Assembly (NCBI RefSeq): GCF_007830635.1
Contig: NZ_VLLA01000031.1
Span: 1-64,000 of the forward strand
From: Bradyrhizobium huanghuaihaiense
Lineage (GTDB): Bacteria; Pseudomonadota; Alphaproteobacteria; Rhizobiales; Xanthobacteraceae
Direction of reading: 5' to 3'
DNA: 64,000 bases
Shown here piece after piece: positions 7,998 to 16,798 of this stretch (position 1 is its first letter; the number at the start of each line of letters is the position of its first letter). Under the pieces are notes generated by a model, which had not been told where the DNA came from, did not search any database, and saw only the letters and a list, made by a program, of their open reading frames with translations. A program made the translations under genes and the position numbers.

Positions 7998-8061
7998 TCG
8001 GGAGAACCCTAGGGCGTTAAGCTTTCGTCAAGCTGTTGGGCGAAGCACCATCCTCGGAAAT

Positions 8062-9147
8062 CTACTGAACCTTCTCGGGGCGCGGTGCCTGCTTCGACTG
8101 CAGGAAGTAGATGATCTCGGCGACGGGCCGGAAGAATTCCGCCGGAATCACCTGGTCGACCTGAACCGCCTCGTAGAGCGCGCGCGCCAAGGCCTTGTTC
8201 TCGATCACCGGGATCCTGTTCTGCTCGGCGACCTCGCGGATCTTGAGCGCGATCACGTCCATGCCCTTGGCCACGACGAGCGGCGCCGGGTTTTCTTCAC
8301 GCTTGTAGCGCAGCGCGATCGCAAAGTGCGTCGGGTTCGCGATCACGAGCGTCGCCCGCGCAGCGGAAGCGATCATCCGTTGCCGCGAGCGGTCGCGCGC
8401 CAGCGAGCGCAGGCGCGCCTTGACCAGCGGATCGCCCTCGGCCTGCTTGTGCTCGTCCTTGATTTCCTGCTTGGTCATGCGCAGCTCGCGCCGCCAGTGG
8501 AAGCGCGCCCAGGCGAGATCGATCGCGACCAGGACGATGGTCGCGATGCAGATGGCCGAGACGATCCGCATCGCGATGTTGAGGATCATCTCCGGCAGCG
8601 CAACCGGATCGGTGTACATCGCCTCGAACGCCTTCGCTTCGGACGAGCGCAGCACGAAGGCGACGACGGCGCTCACCGAGCTGAGCTTGAACAGCGACTT
8701 GGCGAACTCGACGAGGCCCTGCGTTCCGAACAGCCGGCTCCAGCCGCCGATCGGGGAGATCCGCGACAGGTCCGGCGCGATACGCTGCAGCACCAGGCGC
8801 GGCGCATTTTGCAGCAGCGATGCAGCGAGTCCGAACACCACCAGGATGACGAGCAGCGGCACCAGGAATCGAAACGCCTGAAGCCCCACTACGGTGAGGA
8901 GGTTCAGCGCGTCGGCCCCGGTGCCGAGGGGAAAGCCCTCGGGATCGTCGAGCAACCCCTTCAGCGTCGGCACCAATTGCTGCACGCCCTGGCCGATCAG
9001 GAATGCCTGGATCACCATCAGCGCGGCCATCGAGGCGAAGATGGATGCCTCCCGAGAGACCGGAATTCTGCCCTGTTCGAGCGAATCGCGGACTTTCTTC
9101 TCGGTCGGCTCTTCTGTCTTGCTCTCCTGATCGGATGTTTCTGCCAT
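8062..9147 (-). CDS. flhB: flagellar type III export switch protein FlhB
   Basis: FlhB, 361 residues, is the inner-membrane export component that switches substrate class from rod/hook to filament. The N-terminus is hydrophilic (AETSDQESKTEEPTEKKVRD, as in the family), followed by four transmembrane helices (around residues 35-55, 85-112, 150-168 and 190-212). The autocleavage motif NPTH is intact at residues 271-274 (VIANPTHFAIALRY), so the protein should self-process. It lies 13 bp after the fliG stop. Confidence 0.97.
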   Translation of the reverse strand: MAETSDQESKTEEPTEKKVRDSLEQGRIPVSREASIFASMAALMVIQAFLIGQGVQQLVPTLKGLLDDPEGFPLGTGADALNLLTVVGLQAFRFLVPLLVILVVFGLAASLLQNAPRLVLQRIAPDLSRISPIGGWSRLFGTQGLVEFAKSLFKLSSVSAVVAFVLRSSEAKAFEAMYTDPVALPEMILNIAMRIVSAICIATIVLVAIDLAWARFHWRRELRMTKQEIKDEHKQAEGDPLVKARLRSLARDRSRQRMIASAARATLVIANPTHFAIALRYKREENPAPLVVAKGMDVIALKIREVAEQNRIPVIENKALARALYEAVQVDQVIPAEFFRPVAEIIYFLQSKQAPRPEKVQ

Positions 9148-9160
9148 GCCCGTTCAGCGG

Positions 9161-10201
9161 TCAGCGGAAGACCAGCTCATCCTCCTGGTCGGGGTTGAGC
9201 TCAATTTCGCCCTTCTCCGCAAGGTCGAGTGCGAGGTCGGTGATCACACGGCGCGCCTCGAGCACGTCGCGCTGGTTCGACGGCTCGCCGATCGCGAGCT
9301 CGGCCTCGACGACGCGGCGGACGCGCGAGGCGACCGCGGACAGGATCAGCTCGCGGAAGTGCCTGTCGGTGCCCTTCAGCGCGACCACGATGCGGTCGGT
9401 CGGAACCTGGTCGAAGATCATGGTGCGCGCCTTCGGCGCCAGGTTGATGACGTCGTCGAAGGTGAACAGCAACTCCTTCAGCACCTCGGCCGACTTCGGT
9501 CGCTTCTCCGACAGGCTCTTCAGGATGTCCTCGATGTGGCCACGCTCCATCTTGTTGATGATGTCGGCGACACGGGCATAGGTGTCCGCGCCGAGGTTGC
9601 GGGCGAAATTCAGCGTCAGATCTTCGTGCAGCGTCTTCTCGAGGACCTTCATCGCGTCGTCGACAATCGGCTTGAGGCTGAGCACGCGCCGCATCAGCTC
9701 GTTGCGCAGGCTCGACGGCAGCTGGCTCATCACCTTGGCGGCGCAGGACGGCTTGACCTTGGACAGGATGAGCGCCGCGGTCTGCGGGTGCTCCTTGGAC
9801 AGGTAGGTCGCCAGCGAATTTTCCGACACCGACGAGACGCGGTCCCACACCGACCGGCTCGAATTGCCGAGCAGGTCCGTCATGATCGCCGAGACTTGGT
9901 CGGCCGGAAGCACGTCGCCGAGCACGGCTTCCAGGCCACCGAGGGTGCCGAGAATGTTCGCGCCCATCGAGAACTGCTGGGCGAACTCCTCGACGATTCC
10001 CTCGAGCTCCTGCGCGGTGATCGGCCGCAGCTCCGCCGCCGCCTTGGTGACGATGCGGATCTCCTGCGGCTCAAACTGCTGAAGCACGCTCGCGGCCGCC
10101 TGCCGGCCCATCGCCAGCAGGAGCGCGGCGACCTTTTCCGTGCCGCCCAGCGTGGTAACGCCTCGCTGCTTGACGGGAGCGATGCCGACCGGTGCCGCCA
10201 T
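9161..10201 (-). CDS. fliG: flagellar motor switch protein FliG
   Basis: FliG, 346 residues, sits on the MS-ring and receives torque from the stator. It has the N-terminal domain (GTEKVAALLLAMG, about residues 20-100), the middle domain with the EHPQ-type motif (YLSKEHPQTAALILSKVK, about 150-170) and the C-terminal torque domain (about 245-335) with charged residues and FTFDDVINLAPKARTMIFDQV. Length fits. It starts 2 bp after fliN. FliM and FliN, its partners in the C-ring, are encoded immediately upstream. Confidence 0.97.
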   Translation of the reverse strand: MAAPVGIAPVKQRGVTTLGGTEKVAALLLAMGRQAAASVLQQFEPQEIRIVTKAAAELRPITAQELEGIVEEFAQQFSMGANILGTLGGLEAVLGDVLPADQVSAIMTDLLGNSSRSVWDRVSSVSENSLATYLSKEHPQTAALILSKVKPSCAAKVMSQLPSSLRNELMRRVLSLKPIVDDAMKVLEKTLHEDLTLNFARNLGADTYARVADIINKMERGHIEDILKSLSEKRPKSAEVLKELLFTFDDVINLAPKARTMIFDQVPTDRIVVALKGTDRHFRELILSAVASRVRRVVEAELAIGEPSNQRDVLEARRVITDLALDLAEKGEIELNPDQEDELVFR

Positions 10202-10203
10202 GG

Positions 10204-10578
10204 TCAGGTATCACCCTGCCCCAGCGGCCCGACGATCTCCGTGAGCGAGACGCCGAAGCGGGAATTGTCCTCTTCGACCACAACCACCTCGCCGCGGGCG
10301 ACGATGCGGCCGTTGACGACGACGTCGACGGGCTCCCCGACCCGGTGATCGAGCGGAACCACCGCGCCACGGCCGAGCTTCATCAGGTTCGCCACCGGAA
10401 TGGTCGCCGAGCCGAGCACCACCTGCATGGTGACGGGAATGCGCAGGATAGCGTCGACATTGGCGAACTTGCCAGTCTCCTCAGCCGTGCGCTGGGCGAT
10501 CTCCGCCAGCCGCTCCAGCGGGGACGTCTCGGCCTCTCCCGATGCAGGTGCAGACTCATAGTCGAAGGATTGCGCCAT
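10204..10578 (-). CDS. fliN: flagellar motor switch protein FliN
   Basis: FliN, 124 residues from ATG 10578 (the frame is open to 10605; MAQSF fits the family start better). The C-terminal SpoA domain (about residues 45-120) is clear: DAILRIPVTMQVVLGSATIPV, LMKLGRGAVVPLDHRVGEPVDVVVNGRIVARGEVVVV and FGVSLTEIVG. FliN forms the lower C-ring with FliM and helps dock export substrates. It is in the C-ring gene run fliM-(small membrane gene)-fliN-fliG. Confidence 0.95.
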   Translation of the reverse strand: MAQSFDYESAPASGEAETSPLERLAEIAQRTAEETGKFANVDAILRIPVTMQVVLGSATIPVANLMKLGRGAVVPLDHRVGEPVDVVVNGRIVARGEVVVVEEDNSRFGVSLTEIVGPLGQGDT

Positions 10579-10655
10579 TTGGTATCGCCTCTTGGGTATT
10601 TCCACTCCCGGAACGCCGCGACGTCCCGATCGTCATTATTCCGCCAGTCCGGGCT

Positions 10656-10970
10656 TCAGTGCTTGTTCACGTCCGCGCCGCCGGCAGCCGTGACCGGTGC
10701 GAGCCCGCTTCTGGCATCGAGCGCCGCGATCGCCTCGTGAGCCTGGTCGATCTTCGCGCTGAGCACGTTGGCGATTCGCCCGAGGTTTGCCGTGGAGTCA
10801 TGTGCCGCGGTGATGACCGTGTCGAAGGCGCCCGCCGTCTCGTGGACGACGGTGGAGAATTCGCCCTGATAGCTGCGCAACCGCGCCAGCTCGCGGTGCA
10901 TCTTGGTCACCCGCATGCTGGTGAAGGCCAGCGCAATCAGCAGCACGGCATCAACGAGATAGGATATCAT
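10656..10970 (-). CDS. small single-span membrane protein of the flagellar cluster (possible PflI/DUF6468 type)
   Basis: A 104-residue protein from ATG 10970, which lies within the last 20 bp of fliM, so it is probably translationally coupled to it. The first 20 residues (MISYLVDAVLLIALAFTSMR) form one transmembrane helix; the rest is a helical cytoplasmic or periplasmic segment (MHRELARLRSYQGEFSTVV, then ANVLSAKIDQAHEAIAALD) with probable coiled coil. A bitopic coiled-coil protein encoded beside fliM is PflI, a flagellar positioning protein of Caulobacter, and I think this family is DUF6468. I cannot verify the homology from the sequence alone. Confidence 0.6.
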   Translation of the reverse strand: MISYLVDAVLLIALAFTSMRVTKMHRELARLRSYQGEFSTVVHETAGAFDTVITAAHDSTANLGRIANVLSAKIDQAHEAIAALDARSGLAPVTAAGGADVNKH

Positions 10971-11892
10971 CGACGAACTCCCGTTTCTGATCGACGGGAT
11001 CGGACACCTGCATGGCGTAATAACCATCCAGCTGGCCGATCTGACACCAGAACAGCACCTGATTATTGCTTTCGAGACGAGCCAGCGTGCGTGGCGTGGC
11101 TTCGAGCTCGAGCACCTGCCCGACCTGGAACTTCACGACGTCGTCGAGGGTCACCATCTTCTCGTCGAGCACGGCAGTCAACGTCACTTCGGTCTTGTTG
11201 ACCTCGCTCTCCATCTGCTCGCGCCAACGCGGATCCGACGCACGACCGTCGCTGACGACGACATGGGCGAGCTTCTGGCGCAGCGGGTTGAGCGCAGAGT
11301 GCGGAATGATCAGGAACATCTGGCCGCCGCGATAGAGCGCCTGCACCATCATGTTCGCGCAGATCGACATATTGCTGCTGCGGCCGATCGCCAGCGACGC
11401 CATCGCCGTCTCGACCCGCTCGACACGGAAGGTGACGTTGGACGTGCCGGCAAAGGCGCCCTGCAGCGCCTTGGCGAACCGCTCGAACAGGGCCTGGACC
11501 AGGCGGATCTCGATGTTCGAGAACGTGCGCTCGACGTCGAGCGGCGGCTCGGCCCCGTCGGAGCCGAACATCGCCTCGACCATCGTGAACACGAAGTCGC
11601 GATCCAGCATGATGATGACGCGCGAGTCCCACTGCTCGGCATAGAGCACGGCGGCGACCGCGTTGCCCTCGTAATCCTTGATGATGTCGCCGAGGGGGTC
11701 GTTGGTAATGCCGTTGACCGAGAAATAGCAGGGCGTTCCCGCCATCGGCTGCAGGCTGTCCGTGCACGATGCCGCCATGCGATCGAAGATCACATTGAGC
11801 ATCGGCATGCGTTCGATCGAGATACCCGCCGCATCCAGCAGGTAGTTCGGCAGCTGCTTCCGCTGATCGACCTCGACGTCTTCCATCGTCAT
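10951..11892 (-). CDS. fliM: flagellar motor switch protein FliM
   Basis: FliM, 313 residues, is the C-ring protein that binds phosphorylated CheY. The middle CheC-like domain (about residues 30-225) contains GNAVAAVLYAEQWDSRVIIMLDRDFVFTMVEAMFGSDG, and the C-terminal SpoA domain (about 228-300) contains VTLTAVLDEKMVTLDDVVKFQVGQVLELE. The N-terminal CheY-binding motif of enterobacterial FliM (LSQxEIDALL) is not evident, as in some alphaproteobacteria. Its start overlaps the motA stop by four bases (11889-11892). Confidence 0.93.
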   Translation of the reverse strand: MTMEDVEVDQRKQLPNYLLDAAGISIERMPMLNVIFDRMAASCTDSLQPMAGTPCYFSVNGITNDPLGDIIKDYEGNAVAAVLYAEQWDSRVIIMLDRDFVFTMVEAMFGSDGAEPPLDVERTFSNIEIRLVQALFERFAKALQGAFAGTSNVTFRVERVETAMASLAIGRSSNMSICANMMVQALYRGGQMFLIIPHSALNPLRQKLAHVVVSDGRASDPRWREQMESEVNKTEVTLTAVLDEKMVTLDDVVKFQVGQVLELEATPRTLARLESNNQVLFWCQIGQLDGYYAMQVSDPVDQKREFVDDILSR

Positions 11893-12773
11893 GCGCGGGC
11901 CGCCTTCGGTTCAGCTTCGGTCGGGACGGCCTTGGGACCTGCAATCGTCTCGTTCTCGACGACATCGATCGAGGGACGCTCATTGCTCGAAATCATCTTG
12001 CGGCCGTGCTCGACCGCGATCTGCGGCATGGCGCCGTTCATGAAGGCCAGCAGCGTCTGCTTGACGATGATGTAGGGCCGGCACTTCTTCTCGCGCGTCA
12101 TCTTGATCTTGATCGCGAACGGCGAAAGGACGCCATAGGATATGAAGATGCCGGCGAAGGTGCCGACCAGGGCCGCGCCGATGAAGCCGCCCAGCAGCTT
12201 CGGCGACTGGTCGAGCGCGCCCATCGCCTTGATGACGCCGAGCACCGCGGCGACGATGCCGAGGGCCGGCATCGCCTCGGACACCGTCACCAACGCATGG
12301 TAGGGCGCCAGTTTGCCCTTCACGATGGTGTGGATCTCCTCGTCCATCAGCGCCTCGATCTCGTGCGTGCGTGCGTTGCCCATGATGATGAGACGGACAT
12401 AGTCGCAGATGAACTGCAGCAGCGACGGGTCGCCGAGCACGCTGGGGAACGCCTTGAAGATCTCGGACGACGAGGGATCGTCGATATGCGCCTCCACCTC
12501 GTTGCGGCCCTTGCCCCTGAGCTCACGCATCAGGGCGTGCAGCGCGCCGAGCAGGTCGAGGTAATAGCGCTGCCCCGGCACCGCGTTTGTGATGGCCTGC
12601 ATGCAGGCGACCCCGGTGTCGACGACCGTCTTCCATGGATTGGCCAGGATGAAGGTGCCGACCGCGGTGCCTATGATGATGACGAATTCCCACGGCTGCA
12701 TCAGCACGGCCAGATGCCCGCCCATGGCGGCAAATCCGCCAAGCAGCGCCGCCACCGTGATGAAAATCCCCAC
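11889..12773 (-). CDS. motA: flagellar motor stator protein MotA
   Basis: MotA, 294 residues with the GTG start at 12773 (MGIFITVAALLGGFAAMGGH). The frame is open to an ATG at 12857, but those 28 extra residues are not MotA-like and their DNA contains a strong inverted repeat that looks like a promoter element, so I chose the later start. Four transmembrane helices lie around residues 2-18, 25-42, 165-185 and 195-220. The cytoplasmic loop with charged residues and the conserved helix-3 region VTVSEAMPALGIVAAVLGVIKAM are present. With MotB, not in the window, it forms the proton channel. It is the first gene of the minus-strand flagellar block. Confidence 0.9.
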   Translation of the reverse strand: MGIFITVAALLGGFAAMGGHLAVLMQPWEFVIIIGTAVGTFILANPWKTVVDTGVACMQAITNAVPGQRYYLDLLGALHALMRELRGKGRNEVEAHIDDPSSSEIFKAFPSVLGDPSLLQFICDYVRLIIMGNARTHEIEALMDEEIHTIVKGKLAPYHALVTVSEAMPALGIVAAVLGVIKAMGALDQSPKLLGGFIGAALVGTFAGIFISYGVLSPFAIKIKMTREKKCRPYIIVKQTLLAFMNGAMPQIAVEHGRKMISSNERPSIDVVENETIAGPKAVPTEAEPKAARA

Positions 12774-12833
12774 GAAACTGAGCAACGCGCCACTCCATCG
12801 CCGATCCCACCGGAAATATCTAGTCGGCGAGCC

Positions 12834-12873
12834 TTGCGCGAAGCTGGCTTCCCGCATCGCCAGCCTCGCGCAA
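12834..12873. promoter_or_regulatory. 15-bp-arm inverted repeat in the motA / DUF1217-flgF-fliI divergent promoter
   Basis: Left arm TTGCGCGAAGCTGGC (12834-12848) and right arm GCCAGCCTCGCGCAA (12859-12873) match at 14 of 15 positions, with a 10-bp spacer. It lies between the proposed motA start (12773, minus) and the DUF1217 gene start (12929, plus), so a dimeric regulator bound here could serve both directions. No regulator is identified. Confidence 0.55.
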
Positions 12874-12928
12874 GCAATTCGCGGCAGCTTGGGACGATGT
12901 CGCCATTGCGGCCAAAGGGACGCGTGTC

Positions 12929-13717
12929 ATGCTATCCACCATCGCGGATTACACCAGACTGACCAAGGACCTGGGCAAGTCGATGACCCAGGTCGCGCAG
13001 GAGCCCGACGTCAGCCGCGAGACCGATTATTTTCTCAGCCATATCGGCAATGTGAAGACGATCGACGACTTCCTGAAGGACTACCGCCTCTACAGCTATG
13101 CGATGAAGGCCTACGGCCTCAGCGACATGACCTATGCCAAGGCGTTCATGCGCAAGGTGCTGACCGAGGGGGTCTCGGACAAGGACGCCTTCGCCAACAA
13201 GCTCACCGACACCCGCTACCGGCAGTTTGCGACCGCCTTCAACTTTGCCGCGCTCGGCGACCAGGCGACCCAGGCCGCGGCAGCCACGACCGGTACGGCG
13301 ACCCAATACGTCACGCAGACGATGGAGGAGAAGGCCGGCGACCAGAACGAAGGTCTGCGGCTGGCGCTCTATTTCACCCGCAAGGCCTCCACGATCACCA
13401 ACGCCTACCAGATCCTCGCCGACAAGGCGCTGACGCAGGTGGTGCAGACGGCGATGGGCTGGCCGGCGACGATCAGCTCGTCCGATATCGATGTCCAGGC
13501 CAAGATGATCACGGACAAGATCGATCTCACCGATTTCCAGGACCCGACCAAGGTCACCAAATTCGTACAGCGCTTCGCGGCGATGTGGGATGCGACCCAG
13601 GCCCAGAGCGACACCTCGACCAATCCCGCGCTGGTCCTGATCGCCGGCGCAGCGACGTCGGTCAGCATGGATACCAACGTGCTCACGACGCTTCAGAACA
13701 TCAAGTTCAACAGGTAA
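12929..13717 (+). CDS. DUF1217 domain protein of the flagellar cluster
   Basis: A 262-residue soluble, mostly helical protein. The opening MLSTIADYTRLTKDLGKSMTQVA and the ending with QNIKFN resemble DUF1217 proteins, which in alphaproteobacteria are encoded next to flgF or other flagellar genes. I know of no defined function. There is no signal peptide or membrane helix. The ribosome site AAGGGA lies 9 bp before the ATG. It ends 3 bp before flgF, so it is surely cotranscribed with flgF and fliI from the divergent promoter region. Confidence 0.85.
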   Translation: MLSTIADYTRLTKDLGKSMTQVAQEPDVSRETDYFLSHIGNVKTIDDFLKDYRLYSYAMKAYGLSDMTYAKAFMRKVLTEGVSDKDAFANKLTDTRYRQFATAFNFAALGDQATQAAAATTGTATQYVTQTMEEKAGDQNEGLRLALYFTRKASTITNAYQILADKALTQVVQTAMGWPATISSSDIDVQAKMITDKIDLTDFQDPTKVTKFVQRFAAMWDATQAQSDTSTNPALVLIAGAATSVSMDTNVLTTLQNIKFNR

Positions 13718-13720
13718 GTC

Positions 13721-14449
13721 ATGCAATCCGCTCTCTATGTGGGATTGTCGGCGCAGGTCGCCCTCGAAAAGCGCCTCCAGACGATCGCCAACAACGTCGC
13801 CAACGTCAACACGGCGGCATTCCGCACCGACGTGGTGAAGTTCGAGACCGTGCTGTCCAAGGCCGGCGCGAACCCGGTCGCCTTCTCCTCGCCCGGCGAC
13901 AACATCATCTCGCGCGAGCAAGGCAACATCACCGAGAGCGGCAATCCGCTCGACGTCGCCGTGGTGGGACAGGGCTGGCTCGCCTTCGCCGGTCCGAACG
14001 GCACGGTCTATACGCGTGACGGCCGCCTCCAGATCGCCGCCAACGGCGACCTTCAGACGGTGTCCGGCTTCCCCGTCGTCGATGCCGGCGGCGCGCAGAT
14101 CACGCTCGACCCGAACGGCGGACCGGTCTCGATCTCGCGCAGCGGCGCGATCACCCAGGACAACAACGAGATCGGCACCATCGGCCTGTTCAACATTCCC
14201 GCCGACGCCAATCTCGAGCGCTACGGCAATTCCGGCGTCACGCCCGACCGGCCTGCGACCGCGATCGCCGATTTCTCCCGCGACGGCTTCAAGCAGGGCT
14301 ATGTCGAGGGGTCCGGCGCCAATCCGATGATGGAATTGACCAAGCTGATGGCCGCCTCGCGCGCCTTCGACGGCACCAATTCGATGATCGAGGGTACCGA
14401 GAGCTCGCTGCAGAACGCAATCCGGACGCTGGGCGAGCCGGGCAAATAG
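13721..14449 (+). CDS. flgF: flagellar proximal rod protein FlgF
   Basis: FlgF, 242 residues, a rod subunit of the same family as FlgG. N-terminal QTIANNVANVNTAAFRTDVVKFE, central GNPLDVAVVGQGWLAFAGPNGTVYTRDGRL and C-terminal MMELTKLMAASRAFDGTNSMIEGTESS are diagnostic. It is slightly shorter than FlgG and lacks its internal motif. It follows the DUF1217 gene by 3 bp and precedes fliI by 48 bp. As in rhizobia, flgF is unlinked from the flgBCG block by orientation. Confidence 0.95.
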   Translation: MQSALYVGLSAQVALEKRLQTIANNVANVNTAAFRTDVVKFETVLSKAGANPVAFSSPGDNIISREQGNITESGNPLDVAVVGQGWLAFAGPNGTVYTRDGRLQIAANGDLQTVSGFPVVDAGGAQITLDPNGGPVSISRSGAITQDNNEIGTIGLFNIPADANLERYGNSGVTPDRPATAIADFSRDGFKQGYVEGSGANPMMELTKLMAASRAFDGTNSMIEGTESSLQNAIRTLGEPGK

Positions 14450-14497
14450 ACTTGCAAGTAGACTGCGCCGCGTGCGCAATGAGGGTGGACGGTTTCC

Positions 14498-15823
14498 TTG
14501 AACGCTCTTCGGCAACTCGAGTGGGCGCTGCTGGAGCTTCAGCAGAGCACTCCCCTGGCCAGCGTCAGCGGCGCGATCTCCGAGATCGCACCGACGCATT
14601 TCCGTGTCTCCGGCCTGTCGCGCTTCGTCAGGCTGGGTGAGCTGATCGGCGTCAATTCCGGCGGCAAGCCCCAGATCGGCGAAGTGGTCCGGATCGACAG
14701 CGACGGCATCATCGCCAAGCCGTTCGACCGGCAGTTCGGTGGCGGCCTCGGCTCGGTCGCCTATCGGATGCCGCCGCTGTCCTTCGCGCCCGATCCGAGC
14801 TGGAAGGGCCGCGTCATCAATGCGCTCGGCGCCCCCTTGGACGGACAGGGTCCGCTCACGCCGGGATCGCGTGCCGTCTCGGCGGAGGCCGAGGCGCCGT
14901 CGGCCATGAAGCGCGCGCGCGTCCACAAGCCGCTGCGCACCGGCGTGCGCGTCATCGACCTGTTTTCCCCGATCTGCGCCGGCCAGCGCGTCGGCATCTT
15001 CGCCGGCTCCGGCGTCGGCAAATCGACGCTGCTCGCGATGCTCGCCCGCAGCCAGGGTTTTGACACCGTCGTGCTGGCCCTCGTCGGCGAGCGCGGCCGC
15101 GAGGTGCGCGAATTCATCGAGGACGTGCTCGGCAATAACCGCAGCCGCGCCGTCACCATCGTGTCGACGGGGGACGAAAGCCCGATGATGCGGCGGCTGG
15201 CGCCGAAAACGGCCATGGCGGTTGCCGAATATTTCCGCGACCGCGGCGAATCGGTCCTGCTCATGGTCGATTCGATCACCCGCTTCGCCCACGCGGCGCG
15301 CGAGGTCGCGCTCGCCGCCGGCGAGCCCGCAGTGGCGCGCGGCTACGCACCGACGGTCTTCACCGACCTGCCGCGCCTCCTGGAGCGCGCCGGCCCCGGC
15401 GAGGAGGGATCCGGCACGATCACCGGCATCTTCTCCGTGCTGGTCGACGGCGACGACCACAACGAGCCGATCGCCGACACCATCCGCAGCACGCTCGACG
15501 GGCACATCGTGCTCTCCAGGCACATCGCCGATCAGGCCCGCTATCCGGCCGTGGACGTCCTCGCCTCGGTCTCCCGCCTCGCCCACAACGTCTGGGACCC
15601 CGAGGAACGCGAATTGGTGAGCAAGCTGCGCACCATGATCGCCAAATACGAGGACACCCGCGACCTGCGCCTGATGGGCGGATACCAGCCCGGACGCGAT
15701 TCGGGCCTCGACCAGGCGGTCGACATGGTTCCGCGAATCTACAGCGCGATGCGGCAGGACGCCTCCGCGCCGCCGAGCGCCGACCCGTTCCGCGAACTCC
15801 GGGACATGCTCAAGGGCGACTGA
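14498..15823 (+). CDS. fliI: flagellar export ATPase FliI
   Basis: FliI, 441 residues, is the hexameric ATPase that powers and primes flagellar protein export. The Walker A motif AGSGVGKST is at residues 169-177, the Walker B region VLLMVDSITRFAHA near 245-260, and the family block YPAVDVLASVSRL near 345-360. The start is a TTG at 14498, because no ATG or GTG in frame is available upstream with a plausible ribosome site; the N-terminus (MNALRQLEWALLELQQ) looks right for the family. The downstream fliJ is not recognisable here; a palindromic repeat follows the stop. Confidence 0.95.
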   Translation: MNALRQLEWALLELQQSTPLASVSGAISEIAPTHFRVSGLSRFVRLGELIGVNSGGKPQIGEVVRIDSDGIIAKPFDRQFGGGLGSVAYRMPPLSFAPDPSWKGRVINALGAPLDGQGPLTPGSRAVSAEAEAPSAMKRARVHKPLRTGVRVIDLFSPICAGQRVGIFAGSGVGKSTLLAMLARSQGFDTVVLALVGERGREVREFIEDVLGNNRSRAVTIVSTGDESPMMRRLAPKTAMAVAEYFRDRGESVLLMVDSITRFAHAAREVALAAGEPAVARGYAPTVFTDLPRLLERAGPGEEGSGTITGIFSVLVDGDDHNEPIADTIRSTLDGHIVLSRHIADQARYPAVDVLASVSRLAHNVWDPEERELVSKLRTMIAKYEDTRDLRLMGGYQPGRDSGLDQAVDMVPRIYSAMRQDASAPPSADPFRELRDMLKGD

Positions 15824-15824
15824 C

Positions 15825-15901
15825 GCGCGATGAGATTCGGATGAATCGTCATCGCGCTCTAGGTTGTTGTTTACGCATGATCTTTCCGGACAACCGCTTC
15901 G
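15825..15901. repeat. dispersed palindromic repeat, copy 1 (follows fliI)
   Basis: Two bases after the fliI stop is a strong hairpin: GCGCGATGA (15825-15833) pairs with TCATCGCGC (15849-15857) and an inner GATTC/GAATC (834-838 with 843-847). A linker and a conserved 32-base core (15870-15901, TTTACGCATGATCT then TCCGG and AACCGCTTCG) follow. The same hairpin plus core occurs at 31121-31203. It may act as a transcription terminator or message stabiliser for fliI, but its recurrence marks it as a dispersed repeat. Confidence 0.65.
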
Positions 15902-16798
15902 TATCTTGCGCTAACGCCGCCCTCCGGGGCCGGACCATGCCTTAGCAGGCCGGGACGGGGCGCGCGGCGCCCGCGATTTTGCCTTGCTCACGATCCCGAC
16001 AGCCGTTCACGCATGCCGCCACGCTGTCGACGCATGCACACCCCATGCTGCCGCCCTTCCTCTCATGAGCGCTTCAACCGTTTGGAGGAGCATGGGCGGC
16101 CGCAAGGGCAGGCGAAGCGAATCGTCGATTCTCCGAATCGCGCCCACAACAACTGCCGCGTGCAATTCCTTCGGGTTCCCTCGGGTAATTCTCCCGCAGA
16201 TCGCACAAGTTGTGGATGATTCATCAACACAGATCGCCTTTGTCATGCACAAGCTTCGATCAACCTGCATCAACGGCAGACATCAACATGCTGTGCAATC
16301 AAACCGTCGTATAGTTGCGCGCATGTTGCGCGCGGGACAGCGTATTGCGTTCACCATCATGTGTTCCTGAGAGCGAGATTGTCTTGAACGTTACATTCGC
16401 CTGCGACGACATCCAGTCTCCGAGAGCGTCTCTACTTGATTTTGTTGAGAAGCTCATTCATCGTTTCGGCGGAAGATAAGAAACGTGTGCGTGTGACTGA
16501 ACTTCAGGGGCTTCGGTTGAACAACTCCGATCCATCATCCGCTGGTGACGGCAACCCGGGCTCCCGTGCGACGACGCGATTGGCATGCCATCGGCAACGT
16601 AGCCTCGCGCTCCGGACTGCACCTCGCTCACTGGTCCGTATCGGGCGCATTGCAGTCTCTGCCATCGAGCGGAGGCCGGGCACCACGTGCTCATCGGACG
16701 CCTCCAGAGGTCTGACGTTCCTCGAAGGATTCGCGAGCCAGGGCGCAAGGCGGCTTCGGGACGCCGCAGACGAAGTTCCGGGGGCGAGGTAGGAATCC
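15902..16798. other. intergenic region without a recognised gene
   Basis: About 900 bp between the fliI repeat and a MarR gene. The open frames here have no family-like composition and are not reported. The stretch from 16290 to 16440 is relatively AT-rich and contains a GTTGCGCGCATGTTGCGCGC direct repeat near 16312, which could belong to the promoter of the regulator downstream. I see no RNA gene. Confidence 0.4.

Noticed and set aside
12774..12857. 28 extra N-terminal codons for MotA from an upstream ATG
   Set aside because: They are not MotA-like and contain most of the 15-bp-arm inverted repeat. The GTG at 12773 gives the normal MotA N-terminus.
12932..15586. 884-residue open frame on the minus strand opposite DUF1217, flgF and fliI
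   Set aside because: It overlaps three intact flagellar genes in full and has Arg/His/Gly/Asp-rich composition typical of GC-driven antisense frames.
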